64,000 nucleotides of DNA from Cocos nucifera (taxonomy: Eukaryota; Streptophyta; Magnoliopsida; Arecales; Arecaceae), in contig QRFJ01002470.1 of the NCBI GenBank assembly GCA_006176705.1, positions 159,001-223,000 of the forward strand. Direction: 5' to 3'. Below, piece after piece: positions 46,944 through 59,311 of the stretch. Each line of letters begins with the position of its first letter. The first letter of the stretch is position 1. The notes below the pieces were generated by a model that was not told the DNA's origin, ran no database searches, and worked only from the letters and a program-made list of their open reading frames with translations. Both the position numbers and the translations under genes were made by a program.

Positions 46944-47568
46944 AGGCAATTTTGTCTACTTCATTACCTTTACCGATGATCTGTCTAGGTATGGGTATGT
47001 GTATCTTATGAGACATAAGTCTGAAGCTTTTGAAAAGTTCAAAGAATTCAGACATGAAGTAGAAAAACAAACTGAAAAACCCATTAAGGTTCTTCGATCA
47101 GATCGAGGAGGTGAATACCTTAGCCGGGAATTCCTAGACTATCTTAAGGAAAATGGCATAGTCTCTCAATGGACTCCACCAGGAACACCTCAACTCAACG
47201 GGGTTTCAGAATGGAGAAATCGGACTCTATTGGATATGGTTCGATCCATGATGAGCTTCACAGACCTCCCTGATTTTCTTTGGGGACATTCATTATTAAC
47301 TTCAATCTATTTACTGAATAGGGTTCCCTCTAAAACCGTTCCTACCACACCGTATGAGATATGGCACGGTAAGAAACCAAGTCTGAGTCATCTCAGAATT
47401 TGGGGTTGTCCGGCTCATGTCAAAAGACAACAAGCGGACAAGTTAGAGTTTAGGTCCTTTAGAGCTCGATTCATAGGATATCCTAAAGAGTCATTAGGAT
47501 ACTATTTCTACATTCCAGAAGACCACAATGTGATTGTGAGTCGACATGCCATCTTTCTTGAAAAATAG
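46912..47568 (+). pseudogene. copia integrase core (copy 3)
   Basis: 218 codons. FDVPARGNFVYFITFTDDLS, RSDRGGEY and NGVSEWRNRT are visible (Trp replaces Arg beside the catalytic Glu). It ends at the shared TAG (47566-47568). The true N-terminus lies in the shifted frame to the left. Confidence 0.88.
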
Positions 47569-47944
47569 TTTATTCAAGATAGCGGCATTGGAAAGCAGAT
47601 TAAGCTTGATGAGAAAGTCTCACAAGCAGAAACGAGCTAAGGACCAAGTGGAACCAAATCAGGTTGAGCCAATAAGAACACTACCTCCTCCACCTCGTAG
47701 ATCGGAAAGAGTTTTCCGTCCCCCTGAAAGATACTTAGGTATTATTTCAGAGGATGTAGAGAAAATGTTCCTCATAGGTAATGGTGCTCATGGTGATGAT
47801 CCCAAAACCTACAACGAGGCGATATCAGATATCGACTCCGAGAAATGGCTTGAGGCAATGAAGTCAGAAATTCGACTCGATGCACTCAAACCAAGTCTGG
47901 ACCTTGGTAGATCCACCAGAAGGTATAGTACCTATTGGGTGTAA
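47569..47944 (+). pseudogene. copia linker (copy 3)
   Basis: Linker with PPPPRRSERV and PPERYLG. An extra A near 47630 and the family-shared extra base near 47870 shift the frame twice. Confidence 0.75.
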
Positions 47945-48927
47945 ATGGATCTTCAAGAGAAAGATTGGTGCAGATGGGAATGTGGAGACATTCAAGGCTA
48001 GACTAGTGGCAAAAGGTTATAGTCAACGCGAAGGCATTGACTATCAGGATACCTTTTCCCCAGTAGCTATGCTAAAATCCATCCGCACATTGCTTGCCTG
48101 TTGCAGCCTATTTCGATTATGAAATATGGCAAATGGACGTGAAAACGGCATTCCTAAATGGATATCTTGAGGAAGATATCTATATGGAACAGCCGCTAGG
48201 TTTCACATCCAGTGATACTGATCACAAGGTTTGCAAGCTGCAAAGGTCCATATATGGACTTAAGCAAGCATCTCGGAGCTGGAACACTCGTTTCAATGAT
48301 GTGATCAAAAAGTTTGGTTTCATCAAAAATGAAGAGGAACCATGTGTTTTCAAAAGGGTCAGTGGGAGCGCTGTTGTCTTCCTCGTATTGTACGTGGATG
48401 ACATCCTCCTTATTGGGAATGATATTCCCATGTTGACATCAGTCAAGATGTGGTTGTCCAAGGAATTCTCCATGAAAGACCTAGGTGAAGCATCCTTTAT
48501 TCTAGGAATTAAGGTCTATAGGGATAGACCGAATAGGATGCTAGGACTTTCACAGAAGATGTACATAGAGGAAGTACTAAAGAGGTTTAGTATGGAAAAC
48601 TCTAAGAGGGGATTAATACCCTTCAGACATGGTATTCATCTTTCCAAGAAGATGTGCCCCAGCACACCTGAGGAAATAGAACGCATGAGCAAGATCCCTT
48701 ATGCTTCTGCAATAGGGAGCCTCATGTATGCCATGCTATGTACACGACCTGATATAGCCCATGCTGTGAGTGTCACAAGCAGATATCAGTCAAATCCAGG
48801 TGAAGAACACTGGACTTCTGTGAAATGTATCCTTAAGTACTTGAGAAGAACTAAGGATATGATGTTGGTCTTTGGTAATGGAGAACTCCAAGTTCAAGGG
48901 ATACACAGACTCGGACTTCATGTCTGA
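47880..48927 (+). pseudogene. copia reverse transcriptase (copy 3), two shifts
   Basis: RT in two overlapping frames (47880-48122 and 48094-48927) because of an extra C near 48097; the catalytic YVDD is near 48391-48402. Another extra A near 48897 moves the frame at the start of RNase H. Confidence 0.87.
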
Positions 48928-49372
48928 TATAGATGATCGAAAGTCGACATCTGGAAGTCTGTTTGTGTGCAATGGTGGAGCTGTCAGCTGGAAGAGTTCC
49001 AAGCAAACTGTGATAGCAGATTCCACCATGGAAGCAGAATATATAGCTGCATCAGAGGCTGCAAAGGAAGCATTCTGGTACAAGAAGTTTGCTGCAGAAA
49101 TTGGAGTAATGCCATCAGATGCCATTCCTCTTTACTGCGACAACAATGGCGCCATAGCCCTTGCTAAGGAGCCGAGGTCTCACCAGAAGTCCAAGCACAT
49201 TGAGCGGCGATATCATCTCATCCGCGATTACCTTGAGAAAGGTTACGTTGAGGTCAAGAGAGTCAACTCCACAGATAATGTGGCAGACCCACTTACAAAG
49301 CCGTTGGGCCAGCAGAAGATCGAAGCCCACCTTGAGAAGATGGGACTTAGACTTGTAGCCAATTGGCTTTAG
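48872..49372 (+). CDS. copia RNase H (copy 3)
   Basis: 166 codons, open. GYTDSDF, TMEAEYIAA and YCDNNGA give the catalytic acidic residues, followed by the ADPLTKPL motif that closes copia RNase H. It matches copy 1. The upstream one-base insertion separates it from RT. Confidence 0.85.
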   Translation: MVMENSKFKGYTDSDFMSDIDDRKSTSGSLFVCNGGAVSWKSSKQTVIADSTMEAEYIAASEAAKEAFWYKKFAAEIGVMPSDAIPLYCDNNGAIALAKEPRSHQKSKHIERRYHLIRDYLEKGYVEVKRVNSTDNVADPLTKPLGQQKIEAHLEKMGLRLVANWL

Positions 49373-49386
49373 GACAAGTGGGAGAT

Positions 49387-51661
49387 TGTTAGATATATGT
49401 GCCCTAGAAGCCAGAATTGGCTGACACTTGTAATACACTTCTAGGGGCAAAATTATAATTTTGACTATAATTAATGAAATGGGTTATTTTCTATCACACA
49501 TGTGTATTTAGTGTCTGTGATACATCCTTTGAGTTAATGGTAATGATAATTCATATTTTCAAGAGTTGAAAATTTAAGACATGAATAATCATTATTAACT
49601 CATAAACAGCTCCCGACCATAGGATCATCACGAGGATGGTGATTGATCCGGAAGGTTGGTGTACGATCGCTTCTCTTTAGTAGATGAGTCTTGAGTCTAC
49701 GGTGTGGAGACACCGGAGCGAGAGTACAGGTACTCGTTAGAGAACGAGGGCACTGAGCGTGACCACCTCGAGTAGTCATTAGGAAGTCTACCTTCTCGTC
49801 AATGACTGACTCGATGCTGCAGTAGTGTGTCTGGTTCTTTGACCTGAGATGCATCGGCAGTTCACCTTGAGGGTGTTATAGTTTGACTACACCATTACTC
49901 GGTCTCCTAGCCATATGGAACCCTGAGGTGTATGTTGGCTATAGCATGTTCATTGTAGGAACTGGATTGCATCAAGATGGGAATCTATCTACCTCGGTGG
50001 TAGAGGAGTAGCCCTATGATGATCATGAGAATCAAGTCCAGAAATCCATGGCCATGGTAGAGTGAAATAATAGAAAGAGTTTCTATTTAGATTTTCACAT
50101 TGGACTCGAATCGAATGATTACATCATATGACAGAGACTAGGGTTTGACGAGTTCACCTTAACCCTAATCTGATCGGGGCTCAAGATAGAAGAACTTGAA
50201 TCACACAGGTAGCTGCACCAAGAGGTTCGCATTCAGCTCTGATGGGTTGCCACCATATACTGCTAGGTGTCACTGGTGGATTTTGGGAGCAATTAGAATG
50301 ATTTAGATGATCGATCATTCTAGCTGTTCGAATCAGAAGAGTTCTGATCCATCGAAAGGAGTTTCGATGATGTCTATGATAGAGATCATGACATATCCCA
50401 TTACCATACAGAACTGAACCTAACTGGGTCACACAAACAAGGGTTTGAATCTGGTGATCATCAATTGAACTGATCTAGTTCAATTGATCTGAATGAGATT
50501 CAATTAGGTTCAAGGAAATCGTGCTAGCACTCGATTGAACCTAACGTTCTTCTTTTACTATCATAAATAAGTTGTCCTGACTGAGCCAAAGGAGTTTGTG
50601 CTCAATCAGAGGCCTTCATATGGTCTGACTGGAGGTTGTCCAAGTCAGAATAGGTTGTCTTATTTGTAAGACATTACCTGCCATTTTTGGTCACCTGCCA
50701 TTTCTTGTTCTTTGACTTTGGTCAAAAGTCTACCTTTGACTGGTCAAACGTTGACCATTGACCCTTTGACTTTTGACCACATGTCATGCACCTATTGGAG
50801 AGCTGGTGGGGGCCTGTCCCCCTGCCAGAACCTGGCAAGGAGAAGGGCGCACGCCAAGGGTGGCGTGAGCCCAAGTAGGAGGCGCCTAGGAGTCCTTGTT
50901 GGACAAGGACTCCACCTCCCTTTTGGATTCCAATCAGAGTTCTACTAAGAATCCAGTTTGACTGGTCTTAGGCGCCCTCTAAGGAGGAATCCAGGGGTCT
51001 CTATTCCAACCAATCAGATTTAGATCTGATTTCACAAAGGGTTGTGATTGGTTGAGAGGAAGAGGAGTTGGATCACAAGAGGTCTATAAATAAGACCCTG
51101 CGCCCAACCCTAATTAAGTGAATGCTATTAGACATGCCCCAAGGCTGCCTCTCCCCTCCTTCTCCATGCCATAGTCTCTTCTCCCCTTGCTCTCCACGTC
51201 CAAAAGGTGTTTTGGACTTTAGGTTGGTGCGATTCAGATCAAGGAAAGGCGATCAAAAGCAAGAAGGCTGCGCTGCTGCAAAAGGACGACTGCAGATCTT
51301 CAAAAGAGTTTTGAAGATCCTCCAGATCAGATCCAGATCTGATTTTTGGAGGTGTGATAGAGAAGAAGAGGATCTCCAGATCCAACCCGAGTGGATACCG
51401 GTAGAGGCCAGGCGCTTGCGTGGCTAAGATCCAGAACCTTCCGCTGCAATCAGGATCATCTACAGGGTAATAGGATTACCCAAATCAGGTAAATTAAATT
51501 TGATTTAATTTATCTTATTTTATTTTATTTATTAAAATAATAAGAATCAGATCTGAAACATATCAAGATCTGATTGAGATCAAGAGAAAATTTTTGAAAT
51601 ATATCTCTTGATCTAATCAGATCTGGACGAACCTGGACCGGGAAATCAGGATTTTCCTTCA
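49387..51661 (+). repeat. copia 3' LTR, copy 3 (2275 bp)
   Basis: TGTTAGATAT start and TTCCTTCA end at the last base before the N run. TATA box at 51084-51091. Confidence 0.95.
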
Positions 51662-51686
51662 NNNNNNNNNNNNNNNNNNNNNNNNN
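51662..51686. other. assembly gap (25 N)
   Basis: A run of 25 undetermined bases directly at the LTR end. The length looks like a fixed placeholder, so the real distance is unknown. Confidence 0.99.
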
Positions 51687-52167
51687 CATTAATTTAACTA
51701 ATTAAATAAAAGATTCGAATTTTTATAAATTTTTTATGATTCTAAGTATTTTATTTTATTAAATAAATTATAGGAACATCCGCTTTACTTTAGTTTAATT
51801 TCATTTACATCCTCCATACTTTAAAAAATTTTAAACTAGCCTTTCTAGTTATCGATATGTTTCGATGTAATTCAGCCATCTATTTTCGTTAATAATATTT
51901 TTTAAATAAAAATTATTTATTTTCTCTCTCCTCTCTCTTCTACGGTCGGTGTCCCTCTTTATTCTATTTTCTTTCTTCTTTCTCTTCCTCTTTATTTTCA
52001 TCCATTTCTCCTTTTTCCTTTTCTCTTCTTTTTTTCTTCTTCTTTCTCCTCCTCTCCTTTTCTCCACCCATTCTCTTCTCTTTCTCCTCCACTTTCTCCA
52101 TCCATTCTTCTCTTCTCTTTTCTTCTTCCCTTTCTTTCCATCCACTCCTCATCCTTTTTCTCCAAAC

Positions 52168-52662
52168 TATTGGATTTAACTCCTTAATGTAGCTTAATTG
52201 TCACTTAGTTAGGTTTAACTCATTGAGTCAAGTTTTGAATCAATTACGATGAGTCCAATTAATTAAAAAATTCTATTCCTGATAAGACTTAGACTGGAAT
52301 TCCTATTCTAATCAAAATTAAGTCTTTTGATGGAATAAGATAAATACAGATATAAATAGAAGTAGCCTGATCTCTTTTCTCCAACTCTCAATAGGACGTG
52401 ATGATTTCCATCAATCATTCACATAAAGGTGGAAGGTGAGAAGAGAGAAGATCAGCTACCTATGGGAGATAGATCTAATGCTCTGTGAGCTATTGATCAT
52501 CACATTGATTAAGTATGATGTATGTGTAAGATATGGCTTTTATTCTAAATTTCTGACATGAACTATCGGGAGCATGTATTGGACCATAACAAAGTTTAAT
52601 ATTATCGTACTATCGTACGTTTGATCCATGCCTTATCATATTCTATATTAAAATTTCCGACA
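52168..52662 (+). repeat. 5' LTR of the old copia (495 bp)
   Basis: Starts TATTGGATTTAACTCC (ancestral TGTTGG) and ends TTTCCGACA. It aligns with 58878-59306 over its whole length with scattered changes. It contains TATAAATAGAAG near 52354, a likely promoter. Confidence 0.85.
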
Positions 52663-52805
52663 AATTTTTGATCTATTTTTTTAAAAATTGTAAAATGATA
52701 TTCCTTTATTTAATTTTGTTTAACAATTAATTAATAGTTTTGGAAATTTAAATTAAGATTTTATTATATTTTCAGAAAACATAAAGAAATTTAAAAACAA
52801 ATTAG

Positions 52806-53245
52806 GTGTACGACCGCACGCCCCGCCGTGCCGTCCGGCGAACGGCAGCAGCCATGCCGCTGCCATGCCGGCGCGCAGCCGAGAGCTGTAGCCGCCGCTA
52901 CCTCGCGGGCGGGCGGTGGCGTATCGCCGCCGCCCCACCACTGTGCAGCCTACAGAGCGCGCATTGTGAGGCGGGACGGTGCGCGCCTGCAGCAGGAGGC
53001 GGGAGCCGGCGACGGACCCCCGAACCAGCCGGAGGAATTGGTCGCACGCGCGGGCTGGGCGGCAGGCGTTTCTGTGCAGCGGTCGCGGAAATCGCGCTTC
53101 TGCCGTCCGCAGTTCGAAAACCGGGTTTTCCGCTGTCCTCGACGAGGGGGCGTCCGCCGTCCTCCTCTTGTCCCTCCGTAGGTTCGGGAAGCAAGCCGCC
53201 CCCGTCCGGCGCCAAGGGAGGCGGCGGCCATGGGTTCTTAAATCG
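52806..53245. other. GC-rich island in the copia leader
   Basis: About 440 bp of strongly GC-rich, CpG-rich sequence between AT-rich flanks, about 140 bp after the 5' LTR. All frames are rather open because of composition (for example 52806-53255 and 52898-53215); none shows a protein family. Its place between LTR and gag suggests a structured or captured leader segment. Confidence 0.55.
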
Positions 53246-55159
53246 GATAGAGTAGTATCATTTCAACGGACCCTGTGTCTTGGATTCAAACCCGAATCCC
53301 GAAATACTACCACAGATTCCATTTATACAACAAGAATCTTTTGAGATAACCCCTGAAGAAGTTTAATTGCTGAAAAAAGAGACCTATAATGCAGTTTTGC
53401 AATTTAGTCCCTCATTGGTAATTTTGCATTTAGTCCCTATATTAATTAATTAAAAAATATACATTTTAAATCACATATCGATTTGAATGATTGTTTTAAA
53501 GTTGCTTGCTTGTAACAGAAAAAGACATATTCTTTATTATTTATGGCTTAATTTCTAATTTAAGGTTATTGATAAAATTCACTATAACTTAATTATTATT
53601 TATCCGACTGAGCGATTTTTGAACCATTAGACTCTATGATATTTGAGAAACACTATAGTTTAAGTTTCGAATAAAATAAAATTTTAAATAATATAATATA
53701 TTTAAATTAATCAATTTTTACTCGCTATTACCACTATTCAAGTCATTTTCACGTACCCCAAAGGCTTGGAGCATCTAGGATCTTGGTTTAGCTGAGCCAT
53801 GATGCTATGTCTTCTCTCTTTACAGTTCTAAATATATAATAAGTGTATTATTATAGTAACTCCTAAAGATGACTGTAATTATTCATACAAATTAAATTAG
53901 TAAAATATTAACTAACTTGAATTGCATAAGATGGAGAGTTCTAACACCAAAGTATGGGAATGACTCAAATTTTTGTAATCCATAGTTAGTTAAACCAATG
54001 AAAACAACTAATATGGATGGTTATAATTATCAAATAAATTATAGCGATATCGCCGTAGTTATTGTTTCTTGCTTACATTATATTATGTTGTGTTATATTT
54101 TATGTGATGCACATTTGGCATTTATATATTTAAAGTTATGAATAAATTGTTGCAACACTTATTAATACCATGAATTTGCCCAAAGGTATTTTAGTAATTG
54201 TATAATCAAGGTATTAGCCAAAATATATTATGGAACATTCTGCATCATGATGTTAATTGTAAACATATTTTGTATTTTACAGCCATGACACCTACTTCCA
54301 CTTCTCCTGCAATCTATTAACATTCCAATACTGAATGATGTAATTACTCTGATTTTGGCATGAGCAGCTTCTCTATTTGTCTTAGTGCCTTTAGTATTTA
54401 GATTGTTTCCCCATTATGCAAAGCACCAGCCAGAATCCTACCTTATTACCCCGCACTAATTTGTTATACAGTCTGGATCATAAGAACTCATGACGAATAA
54501 TGTTCACTAAGTGGATTTGCATTCTAATAGATGTTCTATATTATAAAAGTTCAATAGCAAGCTTAGTGAGATCTTATTCCGATAATGAACTTGGTCTTCT
54601 GATTATATCTTCTGATTGTTTCCTGTCCCTTAGAGTCTACGAACAACTTTACCATGATTAAGTAAAGGCCACTTCGTATCCCAATGAATACACATTGATC
54701 CCTCTATAATAATATGTATGGACTTTCTTCTGAAGTGCGAAAGCACTATCATGAGAATTGTTCATGTATATACTGAAATATCTAAAATTAATGATTGGGG
54801 CTCTGTCTTACCATATCTGATGAATCAATTGTTAAAACTCATCTATTTATATTTTTCTCACATATCTCTTTCATTGTTAGTATTAGTTCTAATTTATAAT
54901 TACTACATACCACACATAGAGGAATTCATGGATAATGATGAACTCAATTTTTCCTTCATGTGCCAAGAGAAAAAAGAGATTTAAACAGGAAGGGATCCTA
55001 GCTGTCATATGGTAGTTTTTACAGGAGTGTTCTATAGAAAAAGAAGGCGGAAGAAAGAAAATAAAGGAATCCAGCAATCCACCACCAAAAGTTTTCATTA
55101 AATGAAATATTTTTTTTCTGTAAGAAAGAGGACATATCAAGAAGATTGTGAGAAAAGAA
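53246..55159 (+). other. decayed gag region of the old copia
   Basis: About 1.9 kb, AT-rich, where gag is expected. No gag motif could be read with confidence. The small ORFs at 54718-54984 (plus) and 54889-55264 (minus) are not recognisable. Confidence 0.4.
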
Positions 55160-55310
55160 AATGATTCGAAAAAAATAGATATCTCTTATCACTTTGTGTT
55201 TCGAAACCATTTCATTAATGTTCCTTCTAATACTTGGTGGATTGATTTGGGGGCTCCAATTCATGTTTTCAATTCAATGCAGGGATTCCTTTCAAGTTGG
55301 AACTAATGAT
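55160..55310 (+). pseudogene. copia protease remnant
   Basis: NTWWIDLGAPIHVFNSMQGF is clearly the copia protease active-site region. The usual D-S-G-A reads D-L-G-A here. A stop follows shortly afterwards. Confidence 0.75.
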
Positions 55311-55829
55311 TGAGGATGGTAGATCTTTATGAGAAACCAAATGAAGCTATGGTATTACAGTTAGAACCACAGACTTATTACAACACCAGATTCTAATCAG
55401 ATCTACATGATGTTTTTTATTTCTTCATATTTAGGATTTAAATTTCTTTGTCAAAACTGATTTTAGAGTGTTTTTCATCACTTTTATTAAATTCAAGTTT
55501 TTAAATTAATAAAAAATTTTATTTTGTGTACTGGAATATTGTGTAATGTTAATATAAATTAATTTGAATTCTCTTTTAAAACATCTTTGCCCTTGTTTTA
55601 ATGTAATAAATCAGAATAAAACTCAGGGTATTGTAATGAGAGTTCTTAACAATACTGATGGCCATAGGCGATTCAGGTAACATATCAAAAAAAAAGGATG
55701 ACTAGATTGGTTAGGAATGGTTTTACCAAATCTAGATTTTAGTGATTTTGTATATGCACACATTGCATTAAGAAAAATAAATTAAAAGCATAAAAAGCAT
55801 GCCACTAGAAGTCAAGGACTCTTAACATA

Positions 55830-56600
55830 CGATATTTTTGTAGCTATTTAGATCTTATTTTGGAGGTACAAAAGTATTTTATTACCTTTATTGCTGATTT
55901 CTTCATATTATGATTATTATTCCTATTTGCATGAAAAGTTTGAAGCTTGGGAAGCTTTAAATGTACAAAATTGAAGGAAAAAATAGTTGGACAGAGATAA
56001 AATTTGTTGAAATCTGACAGAGGTGGTAAATACTACCGGTAGAATGATGTAATCTGACCATTAGTCCTAGATCTTTTGCCAAATTTTTTGAACAGCATGT
56101 ATTGTAGCAACAGTATATACTGCCAGAAAATTCTCAACAAATGTTGAGCTGAAAGGCTAATCGCACATTGATGGACATGGAGGATATGGTTAGAAAATCT
56201 TCGTACTTCTTGAATTGTGGGAAGAAGCCTTTAAAAATCCGGTTATGTATATCCCTAAACCAGTACTCAGTAAGGTCATCCTAAACTCCTTTGGAGTATG
56301 ATGGATAGAAAAACTAAGTTTAGGACATTTACATGTTAGGATTGTCCAGCAGAGGTTCGATTATATAACCACAACAAAAAGAAATTGGATCTCAGAACTA
56401 TTTAGTTGATACTTCATAGGTACTCCAAAATGGTCAAGGTTTTAGATTTAATTGTCCATCATACACCATTAGAATTGTTGAAATCGGAACTTGCTAGGTC
56501 ATTGAAGATGGTGAAAAGTAATGGGAGTGGTACACTGCATTAATGCGATATTATAAAAAAATAGAGAATATCTTTTCTATCTACCTAGACTGATTTCTAC
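55830..56600 (+). pseudogene. copia integrase remnant
   Basis: Fragments in several frames, such as VQKYFITFIADFF near 55870, resemble the integrase core. It is heavily broken by stops and shifts. Confidence 0.6.
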
Positions 56601-56829
56601 TTGAGCCTGCTCAATCTGAAATTATGGAATATCAATAGATGATTGATACACCACTTCCTGAACAGACTATCAATGAACCTAATCTAATTAAAAATAATCA
56701 TAATAATGATACTGAACCTGAAATATTATGGAGATCTACTAAAATTAGAAGATCAGCTATTTTAGATGATTATATTATATACTTATAAGAATGTGATTAT
56801 GATATTAGAATAAAGAATGATCCAGTTTC

Positions 56830-57815
56830 ATTTAAGAATGCCATGAAAAGTGATGACTCTGAACTTTGGTTAAATGCCATGAAAGATGAGATGGAATCCA
56901 TGAATAAGAATTAAGTCTGAGAACTTGTCGAATTATCTAAAGGATTTAAGCCTATAGGTTGTAAATGGATTTTTAAGACCAAACGAGATTCCAAAGATAA
57001 TATCGAGAGATATAAAGCTAGACTTGTAACAAAAGGATATACTCAAAAGAAAGGCATTGATTATCATGAAATATTTTTTCCTATTTCTGAAAAGATTCAT
57101 TTAGAATCATTATGGTATTAGTAGCTTATTTTGATTTAGAGCTACATCAAATGGATGTCAAGACCGCATTCTTGAATGAGGATTTAAAGAAAAAGGTGTA
57201 TATGGAACAGTCTGAAGGATTTTTAATGCAAGAAAATAAAAGGCTGATATGTAAATTAAAGAAATCTATATATGATCTTAAACAAACTTTCAGGCAATGG
57301 TACTTAAAGTTTAATCATACCATTATTTTCTTTGGATTTAAAGAAAACATTGCTGATCAATGTATATATCTGAAGGTGAACGGAAGTAAGTTTATATTTC
57401 TGATACTATATGTAAATGATATCTTACTAGTCAGTAATGATTTAGGTCTCTTGCATGAAACCAAAAGTTTTTTTTCGAATATTTTGACATGAAAGATACG
57501 AAAGATGCTTCTTATGTTCTTGGTGTAGAAATCCATCGTGATAGAAATAAGAGGTTACTTGGTTTATCTCAGAGGAATTATATTATCAGGATCCTAGAAA
57601 GGTTTGGAATGTCAAGCTACTCATCAAGTGAAGTGCCAATCATTCAAGGTGATAAATTCAGTAAATTTCAGTATCCCAAGAATGAGATTGAGAGAAATCA
57701 GATGAAGTATATACCCTATGCATCTGCAGTGGGTAGTCTGATGTATGCTCAAGTATGTACTCATCTGATATCAGTTTTGCTTTGGAAATGTTTGGAAGAT
57801 ATCAAAGTGATCTAG
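56830..57815 (+). pseudogene. copia reverse transcriptase, broken
   Basis: Read across three frames: GFKPIGCKWIFKTKRDSKDN (about 56940-57000), then MDVKTAFLNE and KKSIYDLKQTF (57112-57492), then MKDTKDASYVLGVEIHRDRN (57489-57815). The catalytic YVDD has become YVND (about 57409-57420), so polymerase activity is lost even without the frameshifts. Confidence 0.88.
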
Positions 57816-58388
57816 GTATGGATCATGGGAAAGCTGCCAAGAAGGTGATACGATATCTTCAAGAAACTAAAGACTACATGCTTACTTATAGGATGACTGA
57901 TTAGTTGGAGGTAATCGATTATTCAGATGCAGATTATGCTGGTTGTCTTAATAGTAGAAAATCCACATTTGGTTTCATTTTTCTGTTAGTCGGTGGAGCA
58001 ATCTCATGGAGGAGCACAAAATAGTGCATTATTGCCTGCTCTACTATGAAAGCTGAATATATGAGCTGCTATGAGGCTTCCTCACATACTCTATGATTAA
58101 GAAAATTCATCTCAGAACTCAGAGTTATGGATTCTATTCCAAACCATTAAGAATTTATTGTGACAATTCTGCTGCAATTTTTTTTCTAACACTAGGAAGA
58201 TGACTAATGCAAACAAGCACATTGATGTTAAGTATCTTGCTATAAATGAGAGAATTAGTAGTCATCGGGTGTCTATTAATTCTATTGGTACTGCTTGTAT
58301 GATAGCTGACCCTTTGACGAAAGGTTTAGTGCCCAAAATTTTCAAAGAGCATATAAAAGTTATGCGCATTTGTCATTGGGATATTTAA
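57816..58388 (+). pseudogene. copia RNase H, broken
   Basis: IDYSDADYAG (about 57911), KAEYMSCYEAS (about 58050) and CDNSAA (about 58160) mark the catalytic positions. The end, HIDVKYLAINERI followed by ADPLTKGL (58200-58388), is open. Several stops lie between these pieces. Confidence 0.82.
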
Positions 58389-58865
58389 TTTGTAATAGAT
58401 ATTTATTTTGAGATCTCTTAATAGCTTGATGATTGCTATTACTTCTGTTTAATTATTATTTGTATACATTATGGTTGGCTTTTGTTAAAATTAAAGTAAA
58501 TAGAAGTATCTTTTATATAACATAACAGTGGGACCATTATCATAGGTATTATGATTTTTGATATGTGTTCCAGCATATAAGACTGGGTTAAGTGAGAATT
58601 ATTGATGTCATGATACATGAAAGAGAGTATGTCAATTGAGATGTATAACCACTATGATTTGCATCAATGGTTTTTACTTAATCAAAGTATAAAAGACCTT
58701 TCAAGAAATAGATAATTGGGCTTTTTTTTTAATGAGTGTGCACTCGTCGGATCAATTTTAAAATTTTGATACACAATTATTATTTTAAAAATTAAAAAGT
58801 ATATATATAGGTAATTAAAATATTTTGGCAAAATCAAAGAGCTAATTTTGAGTGATAATATAGGT

Positions 58866-58877
58866 CAAGTGGGAGAA
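58866..58877 (+). promoter_or_regulatory. polypurine tract of the old copia
   Basis: AAGTGGGAGAA lies directly before the LTR start at 58878. Confidence 0.8.
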
Positions 58878-59306
58878 TGTTGGATTTAACTCCTTAATGT
58901 GGCCTAATTATCACTTAGTTAGGTTTAACTCATTGAGTCAAGTTCTGAATCAATTACGGTGAGCCCAATTAATTAAAGAGTTCTATTCCTAATAAGACTT
59001 AGACTAAAATCCCTACTCTAATCAAGATTAAGTCTTCTTATGGGATAAGACAAGTGCAAGTATAAATAGAGATAGCCTGGTCCCTTTTCTCCAACTCTTA
59101 GTAGGACGTGATGATTTTCATCAATCATCCGCATAAAGATGGAGGATGAGGAGAGAGAAGATCAGCTGCCTATAGGAGATGGATTCGATGCTCTGCGGGC
59201 TACGTGATCATCGCGTTGATAAGACGATGGTGCAAAATATGCTTTTATTTGATTTTACATGAATATAAAAGTATGATCCAGGCATAAAAGTTTAAATTAT
59301 CCAACA
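58878..59306 (+). repeat. 3' LTR of the old copia (429 bp)
   Basis: TGTTGGAT start and ATCCAACA end, a perfect short inverted terminal motif. TATAAATAGAGA near 59061 is the probable promoter. Confidence 0.87.
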
Positions 59307-59311
59307 CAAAT

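Larger units (their letters stand above)
46366..51661 (+). mobile_element. Ty1/copia element, copy 3 (5'-truncated)
   Basis: Begins just after the position of the protease active site and runs through pre-integrase, integrase, RT, RNase H and the 3' LTR (49387-51661). Its 3' LTR ends directly at a run of 25 N. It lies in tandem with copy 2 with no 5' LTR between them. Confidence 0.93.
52168..59306 (+). mobile_element. full-length old Ty1/copia element
   Basis: Both LTRs are present (52168-52662 and 58878-59306), with a polypurine tract AAGTGGGAGAA before the second, and flanks CAAAC (52163-52167) and CAAAT (59307-59311) as a one-mismatch target duplication. The interior contains decayed protease, integrase, RT and RNase H in copia order. 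It differs in LTR length and sequence from the main family. LTR divergence and many stops show it is old. Confidence 0.88.

Noticed and set aside
51849..52179. Lys/Glu/Arg-rich and Phe/Ser/Leu-rich ORFs on opposite strands
   Set aside because: Translation of a low-complexity pyrimidine tract in the inverted-repeat arm. The same effect produces the ORFs at 59776-60070.
53283..53310. tRNA T-arm-like string on the minus strand
   Set aside because: Only the GGTTTGAATCC-like core fits. No acceptor, D-arm or anticodon arm could be placed around it.
52806..53344. Six overlapping ORFs of 90-150 codons
   Set aside because: All frames are open because the block is GC-rich. No recognisable protein; treated as a GC island in a retrotransposon leader.
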